Part shown: positions 20,535-28,213 of the stretch, piece by piece
Numbering within the stretch: the stretch's first letter is position 1
How the letters are laid out: every line of letters starts with the position of its first letter
Origin: Paraburkholderia phenazinium
GTDB lineage: Bacteria; Pseudomonadota; Gammaproteobacteria; Burkholderiales; Burkholderiaceae
DNA: 64,000 nucleotides
Reading direction: 5' to 3'
NCBI RefSeq assembly: GCF_900100735.1
Contig: NZ_FNCJ01000002.1
Location: 682,001 to 746,000, forward strand
The notes under the pieces: model-generated
Told to the model about the DNA's origin: nothing
Seen by the model: only the letters and a program-made list of their open reading frames with translations
The model's database searches: none
Made by a program: the position numbers and the translations under genes

Positions 20535-22994
20535 TCAATCCTTCAGGCGGCGCGCCGCGATCGAGCGCAGCGCACGGTAGAACAGCGCGGCGATGATCAA
20601 CGCCGCGAGTATGCCGCCCAGCAGCAGCAGGAGCGGATGCGACGACAGCGCCCAGCGCAGGTATTCCTCTGGCGACAGGTGGCCGAGGTAGTAGGCACTG
20701 CCGTTCGAGGTAATGGTGACGCTGCGGCCATGGATCACGGCCATCGCGCCTTGAATCTGCGGCAGCACGTCGGCATCGAGCAGGGCCGAGCTCAGGTCGG
20801 CATCCGACTGGCCGGCCGCGCTGACGAACGCCACCGCGCTGCGCTGCTTCTGCAATGGCGATTCGAAGCCGGTCAGGAGCGCCGCGCCGTTCGAGCTGAC
20901 GAGCGACAGGTCGGCGCGCGCCGGCGCGCGTTCCACGCCGCGCTCGCCGTGCCACCAGTCTTCCAGCTTGAAGACGATGTCGGAGAGCTCGAAAGTGCGC
21001 GAGTCGCCGTCGCTCGAAAACGGCATCGCTTTGGCCCAGCGTTGCAACAGCGGCTGGCGGCCGGGGGCGCCGAAAATCAACAGGTCTTTGCCGGCGAACT
21101 GATCCACCTGGTCGGCGGTCGTCACGATCACGCCGGTGGCTGGGTAGCCGGTCGAGGCGCCCATGCGGCCCATCTCCAGCAGGTACAGGCTGTAGTCGCT
21201 CGAATCCGCATCGTTCGGCAGGATCACCGCGGTTTCGGACAGGTCGGCCATGCGCGTGAACGGGAAGCCGCTATTGGCGAACGCCGCCAGATCGGGCAGC
21301 GCCATGTAGTGCGGGAACGACGACAGGTCGATGCTCGAATTCGGATCGATCGAGCCGACCACGTTATCCAGCAGCCGGCCATGGCATTCGCCGGTGTCCG
21401 GAATGTCGTAGTAGAAGTGCAGCCGCAACTGCGCACGCGGCGTCAGCAGCAGCGGCGGAATGTAGACGGTGCGCCGCGTGTCGGCGCTGTTGTCCGGCAG
21501 GATGTTGTTGAAGTAATGGCCGAGGTCGAACACCGAGGCGGCCCGCGCCGGAATCGGCAGGGCCTGCACGAAGCCGTCGTTGATACTGATGTTCAGCGAC
21601 GAGCGGTCCGGCGCCGGACGCACCGTGTAGCGGTAGCGCAGGTCGATCGGCGCGCCCTTGGTGTGCCACATGAACAGGTCGGGCGGCACGCGCAGATTGA
21701 CGCGCACGGCGTCGGCGTCGTAGCCGGACACGCTCAGGTCGCGCGCTTCGGCGAGTTCGCCGAAGCGCACCGGACGATTGGTGGGCAGCCAGTTGGGCGC
21801 ATCGTACGGCGCACGCGGGGCGAGTTCGTTGAGTTGGGTGATGGTCGCGCTTTCGCCGGACAGCACGCTCTGGCCGACGCCGAGCGCTTTGGCGGCGGTC
21901 TTCAGTTCGGCCTCGGTGCGCCCGAGCACCAGCAGCAGCTTGCCGCGCGCCGGCGCTTCGCGGTCCACCACCGCAATGGTCGGCCCGGAGATGGCCGGAA
22001 TCGTCACGCCCGCGGGTCGCTGGTCGGCGGTGGCGAACACCACTGCGTTGCCCGACAGCGGCGCTTCGTCGATCTGGGCGGGGAACAGGGCGCCGCGATA
22101 GCCAGCCAGCGCGCCGAACCACGAGGCGACGATGCCGGCGGCTTCCAGCGTCTCGGAGCCCGGCTTGGCCGGGAACACGAACGGCAGTTCGAGGCGCCGC
22201 ACGTCGCGGCGATCGAAGAACGGCTGCGGCAGCGCCGCCAGATCCGGCTTGCTGGTGAGCGAGGCGTAGGTCAGATCGAGCGAACTCGCATTGCTGACGG
22301 TGGCCCACAGCGACGAGTTTGCCGGGTCTTCGCACTGCTGCGTGTAGTGGCCGATCAACTGCACGTTGAGATGGTTGAACTCGGTGATGAAGCGCGGATC
22401 GATCGAAACATCGCGCGCCACCAGCATGCCGGCCTGTTCGTGCGGCACTGGCAGCGTCGCCGCCACTTCGCCGTTCACCAGCACCTTCAACTGCGAGATC
22501 GACGGCAGCAGGGCCGGCGAGTAACTGTAGACCAGGTGCAGGATCGCCCCGGTCACCACTTCGTCGTTGCGTACCGAGAAGGCGATGCCGTTCTGGCCGT
22601 CGACGCCGCGCAATTGCAGCGGATCGCGCGCGCCGTAGTCGGCGAAGGTCAGCGACTGGCGGCGGCCGCCCGGCACCAGCGTGCCCGGTTCGGCGGTGGT
22701 CGGCGTCTTGATGCCGAGCGCCTTGACCGAGGACGCGGCGAGTGCCGGGGTCGGCGTGGCCAGTGCCGGCTGGTTGATGGTATTGGGATCCAGGGGCACA
22801 GCTGCGCTCGGGGCGGGCACGTTGCCCACGCCGGTGGCGACCGGCGTGCCCGGGGGCGCCACCGCGCGCGGCGAACTCGCGGCGAGTCCGGCGGCGGCCG
22901 CCAACGGCGCCGCAAATGCGGTCTGCAGAGCCAGCCAGCAGGCAAGTGCGCGAACGAGCCGACGCGAACGCAAAGGCGTCGCTCCCCCCGTCAT
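20535..22994 (-). CDS. bcsB: Cellulose synthase regulatory/periplasmic subunit BcsB
   Basis: Periplasmic partner of BcsA, anchored by one C-terminal helix, guiding the glucan chain. From ATG 22994 it is 819 residues. That start is preferred because AAGG precedes it and a compact signal peptide follows (RRLVRALACWLALQTAFAAPLAAA). ATG 23048, 3 bases after the bcsA stop, would add 18 residues but has no visible ribosome site. Visible features are carbohydrate-binding and flavodoxin-like segments (FSVRNDEVVTGA, TATLPVPHE) and the C-terminal membrane helix HPLLLLLGGILAALIIAALFY followed by RALRSIAARR. Confidence 0.92.
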   Translation of the reverse strand: MTGGATPLRSRRLVRALACWLALQTAFAAPLAAAAGLAASSPRAVAPPGTPVATGVGNVPAPSAAVPLDPNTINQPALATPTPALAASSVKALGIKTPTTAEPGTLVPGGRRQSLTFADYGARDPLQLRGVDGQNGIAFSVRNDEVVTGAILHLVYSYSPALLPSISQLKVLVNGEVAATLPVPHEQAGMLVARDVSIDPRFITEFNHLNVQLIGHYTQQCEDPANSSLWATVSNASSLDLTYASLTSKPDLAALPQPFFDRRDVRRLELPFVFPAKPGSETLEAAGIVASWFGALAGYRGALFPAQIDEAPLSGNAVVFATADQRPAGVTIPAISGPTIAVVDREAPARGKLLLVLGRTEAELKTAAKALGVGQSVLSGESATITQLNELAPRAPYDAPNWLPTNRPVRFGELAEARDLSVSGYDADAVRVNLRVPPDLFMWHTKGAPIDLRYRYTVRPAPDRSSLNISINDGFVQALPIPARAASVFDLGHYFNNILPDNSADTRRTVYIPPLLLTPRAQLRLHFYYDIPDTGECHGRLLDNVVGSIDPNSSIDLSSFPHYMALPDLAAFANSGFPFTRMADLSETAVILPNDADSSDYSLYLLEMGRMGASTGYPATGVIVTTADQVDQFAGKDLLIFGAPGRQPLLQRWAKAMPFSSDGDSRTFELSDIVFKLEDWWHGERGVERAPARADLSLVSSNGAALLTGFESPLQKQRSAVAFVSAAGQSDADLSSALLDADVLPQIQGAMAVIHGRSVTITSNGSAYYLGHLSPEEYLRWALSSHPLLLLLGGILAALIIAALFYRALRSIAARRLKD

Positions 22995-23051
22995 GCCGCG
23001 CTCGCCTTGCAAGTGTTGTGTGTGTGTCTGCGCAATCCCTTTGCCCATAAG

Positions 23052-25262
23052 TCAGTCTTTTTTCGTTTCCAGCTTTTTGACGTCGATTGGGCGGCTTCGC
23101 ATCGAGCCGCGCAGGTCTTCGTAGAGATGTTCGAACAGGCCGCCGATCCCGCGTGCGCCGACCAGCAATACGTGTGAGAGTCCGCGCAACGGGGTGTCCT
23201 GCGGACGCCCCTCGGCCCAGCCCATCCAGGCATCGGCGCGTGCAAAGGTGGACTTCACGAACTCGTATTCCTGCTCGCGCGACATCGCATCGAAACGCAA
23301 GCCGACCCGGCCGGGCGCCGCGAAGCCGACCGTCGCAGGGAACGCATATTCTTCGTCGCCGCGAAACAGCGACACGGTGACGCGTTCATGCATCGGCACC
23401 TCGATGCCGTTCGGCAGTTCGACGCCCACACCGCCTTCCGAGTAGTCGATGGTCTGGCAAGCCAGCGTGCGGCCGGTTGAAAATTTCAGCATCACGGGCA
23501 TTTTCATCGCCACGCGGTGCACCGCACGAATCTGCCTGCGCTCGCTCGCCGCAGCCACGCTCGCGCCGAGGATCAGCATGTTGTAGCAGGTCCACGCCAG
23601 ATTGAGCACGGTGGTTTGTACTTCGCTGTGCACGCCCCACTTCAGGTAGATGTGCACGACCCCGGTGAGGAAACCAATCAGGTTCAACAGCAGCAGGAAC
23701 AGATAGGGACGCGAGATGGCCCAGTCGAAGTAGTTCTTTTCGATCTGGCCGCCCTTGGCCGTGACGTTGAATTTGCCGAGTTTCGGATTGATCAGCGCGA
23801 GCAGCGTCGGCGCGGTGATGTACGAGGCCAGTACCGATTCATACACCTCCGCCCAGAATGAATGGCGGAACAGGCGCTGCATGCGCGAGTTGGTGATGCT
23901 CGCATGCATCATGTGCGGCAGGGCGTAGATGGCGATCGTGCTGGCCGCCGCTTCGATCACGTGTGCGCCGAAGAACAGGAACGACAGCGGCGCGGTCAGG
24001 AACACGAGGCGCGGCACGCCGTAGAAGAAGTGCATCATCGCGTTCAGGTAGCACAGCCGCTGGCCGAGCTTCAGACCCTTGCCCGTCAACGGATTGTCGA
24101 TCCGGAAAATCTGCGTCATGCCGCGCGCCCAGCGAATCCGCTGGCCGATGTGGCCCGAGAGGCTTTCGGTGGCGAGTCCCGCCGCCTGTGCAATCGCAAG
24201 ATAAGCGGTGGTGTAGCCGAGGCGGTGCAGCTTCAGCGCGGTGTGGGCATCTTCGGTGACGGTCTCCACCGCAATGCCGCCGATCTCCTCGACCATCGTA
24301 CGGCGCAACAGCGCGCACGAGCCGCAGAAGAAGGTTGCGTTCCACAGGTCGTTGCCGTCCTGCACCAGGCCGTAGAACAGCTCGCCCTCGTTCGGCACCT
24401 TGCGGAAGGTGCCGAGGTTGCGCTCGAACGGGTCGGCCGAGAAGAAATGGTGCGGCGTCTGCAGCATCGACAGCAGCTTGTCGCGCAGGAACCAGCCGAG
24501 GCCAATCTGCAGGAACGAGCGGGTGGGGATGTGATCGCAGTCGAAGATCGCCAGGTATTCGCCGTTGGTGATCTTCAGCGCTTCGTTGATGTTGCCGGCC
24601 TTCGCGTGGCGGTTGTGGGTGCGGATCGTCCAGTTCACCCCGACTTCCTCGCAGAACGCCTTGAACTCCGGGCGGCGGCCGTCGTCGAGCACATGGATGG
24701 ACAGCTTGTCGCCCGGGTAGTCGAGCGCCAGCGCCGCGTAGATGGTCGGTTTGACGACCGAGAGCGGCTCGTTATACGTTGGGATGAACACGTCGACCGT
24801 GGGCCATGCGTTGCGGTCGGCCGGCAACGGCATCGGCTCGCGCTTGAGCGGCCAGGCGGTCTGGAAGTAGCCGAGCATCATGACGACGGTCGAATAGACT
24901 TCGGCCGACACCAGCAGCAGGCCCCAGACGGCGTCGAGCGGGTGTTCCCAGTAAGTCGTGGCAGTCAGCCGCCAGAACATATAGCGGCCCGACGCGACCA
25001 CCGACAGCATGATCATCACGAGCGTCGCATAGCGGCCCTGCAGGCGGCGAAACAGCAGCGCGCAGATAAAGCAGCAGGTCGCGAAGGTCAGTTGCTCGTA
25101 GAACTCCAGCGGCACGGTGAACACGAAGTACAGGATCACCAGCGCGAACAGCGTCAGGCAGATCACGACCGGCGTACTGCTCCATAGTCGCGCGTCGACG
25201 ATGCGCTCGAGCCGCGAGGGTGGCGCGGCGGATTCGATACCCTGCGGTTGCGGTGTGCTCAT
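23052..25262 (-). CDS. bcsA: Cellulose synthase catalytic subunit BcsA
   Basis: Membrane glycosyltransferase (GT2) polymerising UDP-glucose into beta-1,4-glucan; 736 residues. ATG 25262 overlaps the bcsQ stop codon (ATGA) and follows GGGGAG. Membrane helices precede and follow the GT domain. GT2 motifs visible are LDDGRRPEF (about 192), FDCDHIPTRSF (240-250), the TED motif (336-338) and QRIRW (374-378). The C-terminal PilZ domain has RRQIR (575-579) and DYSEGG (606-611), the two elements that bind c-di-GMP, so allosteric activation should be intact. It links the operon to the neighbouring c-di-GMP enzymes. Confidence 0.97.
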   Translation of the reverse strand: MSTPQPQGIESAAPPSRLERIVDARLWSSTPVVICLTLFALVILYFVFTVPLEFYEQLTFATCCFICALLFRRLQGRYATLVMIMLSVVASGRYMFWRLTATTYWEHPLDAVWGLLLVSAEVYSTVVMMLGYFQTAWPLKREPMPLPADRNAWPTVDVFIPTYNEPLSVVKPTIYAALALDYPGDKLSIHVLDDGRRPEFKAFCEEVGVNWTIRTHNRHAKAGNINEALKITNGEYLAIFDCDHIPTRSFLQIGLGWFLRDKLLSMLQTPHHFFSADPFERNLGTFRKVPNEGELFYGLVQDGNDLWNATFFCGSCALLRRTMVEEIGGIAVETVTEDAHTALKLHRLGYTTAYLAIAQAAGLATESLSGHIGQRIRWARGMTQIFRIDNPLTGKGLKLGQRLCYLNAMMHFFYGVPRLVFLTAPLSFLFFGAHVIEAAASTIAIYALPHMMHASITNSRMQRLFRHSFWAEVYESVLASYITAPTLLALINPKLGKFNVTAKGGQIEKNYFDWAISRPYLFLLLLNLIGFLTGVVHIYLKWGVHSEVQTTVLNLAWTCYNMLILGASVAAASERRQIRAVHRVAMKMPVMLKFSTGRTLACQTIDYSEGGVGVELPNGIEVPMHERVTVSLFRGDEEYAFPATVGFAAPGRVGLRFDAMSREQEYEFVKSTFARADAWMGWAEGRPQDTPLRGLSHVLLVGARGIGGLFEHLYEDLRGSMRSRPIDVKKLETKKD

Positions 25263-26047
25263 GCGACACTCCCCGGCGAAACGGCGATCGCGTCGACCCG
25301 CGACATCAGCCACTGGCCGCAAGCCCGGAAATCGGCGGCGGCCTGGCTGAGCGGGTCGTAGTGGATCAGCGTGGTGTCGCAGGCGAGCGACTCGCTGACC
25401 CCTTCGTCCTGGTGAATGACCCCAGGAAACAGTCTGTCGCCAAGCAGATGGCGCAGCACCTTGAGGACGTCTTTACTTAACTGGCGCGACTGGTCGACCT
25501 GGTTGACGACGTAGCCTTCGCCGCCGAAGTCGGGGCGCGGCGCGGCATAGGCCTCGATCATCCGCTCCATTTGCGGAATCGCCGCATAGGACGCTGCGTC
25601 GGCGAGCACCACGTTTAGCGCGAAGGTCGCCGCGCACAATGCGGTGCGGGTATAGACCGACGAGCCCGGTGGCGTGTCGATGATCACGATGTCGGATGCA
25701 TCGAGCCCGAGCGTGCCGAGCGAGCGCACGAGCCATAGCGGGTCGCGGTCGAGATGCGCTTCGAAGCGGCGCCGGTCGTCTTCAATCACAGCGCCGTACG
25801 GCAGCACGGTCACGCCATCGACGCCGTCGAACATGACGCTCTGCCACGCATCGCCGCTCAGGGTGGCGCGCGACAGGCCGTCGATGCTGTCGAGCGGCAC
25901 GCCGAAATGCAGGCGCAGCGCGTTTTGCGGATCGAGATCCAGCGCGATCACGCGCCGGCCGTTGGTGGCGAGAACGGAAGCAAGATTGGCGGCGAGGGTG
26001 GTCTTGCCGACGCCACCCTTCGCGGACACGACCGCAATGACTTTCAT
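25259..26047 (-). CDS. bcsQ: Cellulose biosynthesis ParA-like ATPase BcsQ
   Basis: MinD/ParA-type ATPase, 262 residues, thought to position or stabilise the synthase complex. The deviant Walker A KGGVGKTT is at about residues 10-17 and the Walker B-like IIDTPPG near 115. ATG 26047 is chosen because MKVIAVVSAKGG is the normal family start; it overlaps the bcsP stop by 4 bases, and its own stop overlaps the bcsA start by 4 bases. These overlaps indicate tight translational coupling. Confidence 0.93.
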   Translation of the reverse strand: MKVIAVVSAKGGVGKTTLAANLASVLATNGRRVIALDLDPQNALRLHFGVPLDSIDGLSRATLSGDAWQSVMFDGVDGVTVLPYGAVIEDDRRRFEAHLDRDPLWLVRSLGTLGLDASDIVIIDTPPGSSVYTRTALCAATFALNVVLADAASYAAIPQMERMIEAYAAPRPDFGGEGYVVNQVDQSRQLSKDVLKVLRHLLGDRLFPGVIHQDEGVSESLACDTTLIHYDPLSQAAADFRACGQWLMSRVDAIAVSPGSVA

Positions 26048-27084
26048 GAGCGACGCGGGCCGTTGGTCAGCCACGAATGGGGAGCTGGCGCCGCGGTTGT
26101 GCCGGCGTCGCCGCGCAAACGGGCGAATACGGAGCCCAGCGGCGCCGGTGCGGATTCAGCGGTGGCGGGCGCTGCGGCAGACGGCGTGGGTTGGGGCGCG
26201 GCCGGGGCGAACAGCTTGCCGAGAATCGAGGGCGGCTCGGCTTTGGGCGTGGCCGCTGCGGCCGCTGCCGCAGCACGGGCTGGAGCCGCGGTTGCTGCGG
26301 GCATAGCGGGCGCGACGGATGCCACCGGCGCTGCCGGCTGCTGGCGGGCGGCAACGGGAACTGCGAGCCTTGCCGAAAACGCCGGAATCGCAGGTGTGCG
26401 CAGCGTGGTTGCACTTGCCGTGACGCCGCCGGCGACAACGGGCGGTACGGTGGCGGATAACGGCGGCCTCGCCGCAGCGGGCGTGAGCGCCGGGGCGACA
26501 GCGGGAATCGCAGGTGTCGCGGGCGCCGTAACAGCATGCCCCGGCGCCGTCACCGGCGTTCCGTGGCCCGACGAGCCATCGTCCAGGGCAGCGGGCGCCG
26601 CCACCGCTACCGGTGCTGGAGCAGTTACCGGCACGGCGTTCGGCTCGGCCTGATCCGCGCCAGGCACGGCTTCAATGACTGATGGAATAGCGGAAAAGCG
26701 CTCTGCGCCACGCGGGGTCTCGGGCTTGGTAGCGGCATTACCGACCGGCGGAATGGTGCGCCGGTGCGAGCGCGTGAAAAGCGGCGCCTTGCTGCGCAGA
26801 AGCGCGCTGGCGGTTTGCTCCGGTTGAGCAGGGCCGGCCGTCTGCGCGTCGCCTTGCTGCGCTTCCACTTGCGTATGCGGATCGGCTGCGACGGCCTGCT
26901 TCGACGCCGGGTCGCGCGGTTGTGCAATGGCCGGAATGGACGGTTGCTTCAGATCCAGCGTGACGAGCAACGGCCAGCGCGTGCGCGCCGAGCTTGCTTC
27001 GTTCTCGCGGCCAATTTCCTGGTAGTCGCCAGGATTGCCGCCAAAATGCCCGAAGAGTGTTTCGATGTCGCTGGAAGGACTCAT
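26044..27084 (-). CDS. bcsP: Cellulose operon protein BcsP (BcsR-like head, Pro/Ala-rich tail)
   Basis: Protein of 346 residues. The first about 50 residues (LFGHFGG, DYQEIGRENEA, then TRWPLLVTLD) match the shape of E. coli BcsR (DYADISQREQ..KRWPLL), the small regulator that works with BcsQ. The remaining about 290 residues are Pro/Ala/Val-rich, low in complexity and probably disordered. This architecture fits the BcsP proteins described in betaproteobacterial bcs operons. It sits directly upstream of bcsQ with a 4-base overlap, which fits a BcsR-BcsQ-type partnership. The role of the tail is unknown. Confidence 0.8.
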   Translation of the reverse strand: MSPSSDIETLFGHFGGNPGDYQEIGRENEASSARTRWPLLVTLDLKQPSIPAIAQPRDPASKQAVAADPHTQVEAQQGDAQTAGPAQPEQTASALLRSKAPLFTRSHRRTIPPVGNAATKPETPRGAERFSAIPSVIEAVPGADQAEPNAVPVTAPAPVAVAAPAALDDGSSGHGTPVTAPGHAVTAPATPAIPAVAPALTPAAARPPLSATVPPVVAGGVTASATTLRTPAIPAFSARLAVPVAARQQPAAPVASVAPAMPAATAAPARAAAAAAAATPKAEPPSILGKLFAPAAPQPTPSAAAPATAESAPAPLGSVFARLRGDAGTTAAPAPHSWLTNGPRRS

Positions 27085-27177
27085 GTTGCCGCCGTCTTGT
27101 TCAAGTCTGTCTGGTCTTGTGCTGTCCGCTTTTTACCAGCTTTGAGCGCCGGTAAAAAATCCCTCGAGCAGCGGGGC

Positions 27178-27633
27178 TTATACGGGGTGGCGGCCGAGCC
27201 GGAATTCAATGGTTGCATGCTCATCGAACTCGCTCGCCTGGACGACCGACAGACCCTCCGCTCCCAATGCGCTGAGCCATGTCTGATACACGCCTTCGAG
27301 GAACGCAGGCGTCCAGCTAAGTGCCGCGGCGCCGAACCCCAGCAGCGGCGCACACGAGTGGGCGATGCGCAGGTACTCCGGCTCGTCCGACAGTTCGACA
27401 TAGCCCCACTCCGTTTCCTGCCAGCACGCGTTCAACGCGTCGGCGAGATCGGCGGTCGAGCTGCACGGCGGCAAGGGGGCGGCTGCAGCAAACCGGCAAC
27501 CGACGCGGTACATCAACTGACGCAGTTCACCTTGCCCGATCTGCGTTTCGAACTCCTCTGCCAGAGCAGTGAGCAAGCCTCGCCATTGAGGGGAAATCTG
27601 GCGCTGCAGCAGGTAGTCGAGGATAGGGACCAT
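27178..27633 (-). CDS. bcsD: Cellulose synthase subunit BcsD
   Basis: Small periplasmic or cytosolic cylinder-forming subunit that organises crystalline cellulose export in type I systems; 151 residues. ATG 27633 (MVPILDYLLQRQISPQWRG) with GGA 6 bases upstream is preferred to an upstream TTG at 27675. Family-like segments are FETQIGQGELRQLMYRVG, ALNACWQETEWGYVEL and the C-terminal FLEGVYQTWLSALGA. It is the first gene of the operon, whereas in Komagataeibacter bcsD is last. A 93-base gap separates it from bcsP. Confidence 0.9.
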   Translation of the reverse strand: MVPILDYLLQRQISPQWRGLLTALAEEFETQIGQGELRQLMYRVGCRFAAAAPLPPCSSTADLADALNACWQETEWGYVELSDEPEYLRIAHSCAPLLGFGAAALSWTPAFLEGVYQTWLSALGAEGLSVVQASEFDEHATIEFRLGRHPV

Positions 27634-28213
27634 GTTTTCCGAAAAGGATGACCGTTTGCCGTCAAGCCGTCTCAAGACGGGTGCCTGGAACCGGACATCT
27701 GAAAGTGTTGCAGGTAAGGCGCGCGTTGCACGCGCCCGGCGGTTACTTTTACTGATGTTTCCCGATGAAAGGTGACCGACGCCTTGTTATACGCAGTCTA
27801 CTGAATGAATTAACATTTCGCTACCATCGTTCTGCTAGGCGGTATATGGCTTTACGCACACTGCGAAGCAACAGATGCAAATCGGGCATCGATTTTTTGC
27901 CGATGCCCGATCTAAACCAGCGCACAACAGCATGAAGCCGGTCGATGACGTCAAAACGCGTCGCCTGGCGGCTGGCGCCAGACGCGCTGCGAGTGTTGTG
28001 CAGTTGCATCATCGGGCGGGGTGGCGCGTTGTTTTTGATTATGCTCAAGCAGCTAAAAACAAGCTTACTGTAAGTAATGGCCTCGGTTGCGTGGGCCTGC
28101 TGGCGTAAAGGTACGGCGCCATAAAGTTTGTTTGGGTCGTGGGCATTAATATTTGTCAGACAGTTGCCGTTATACATCGGCAGAGTGACGGGACTGGCCT
28201 GATATCTATCAAT
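27634..28213. other. Divergent regulatory region between bcsD and the GGDEF-EAL gene
   Basis: About 580 A/T-enriched bases that should contain the bcs promoter (leftward) and the GGDEF-EAL promoter (rightward). It holds one perfect 11-bp hairpin (27881-27911) and a weaker GGCGCG/CGCGCC pair near 27720. A leftward open frame at 27821-28177 has no recognisable features and is not accepted as a gene. Confidence 0.55.
27881..27911. promoter_or_regulatory. Perfect 11-bp hairpin upstream of the bcs operon
   Basis: ATCGGGCATCG and CGATGCCCGAT form a perfect inverted repeat around a 9-base loop containing six T. It lies about 250 bases upstream of bcsD. It could be a protein-binding site, an mRNA leader structure or a terminator; the sequence does not decide. 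Confidence 0.55.

Noticed and set aside
20439..23177. Open frame of 912 codons on the plus strand
   Set aside because: It is antisense to bcsB and bcsZ, is rich in Arg/Ala/Gly/Gln with no domain, and arises from high G/C codon bias on the real strand.
27821..28177. Leftward frame of 118 codons in the bcs control region
   Set aside because: It has no ribosome site or family likeness, covers a perfect hairpin, and its codon use does not match neighbouring genes.
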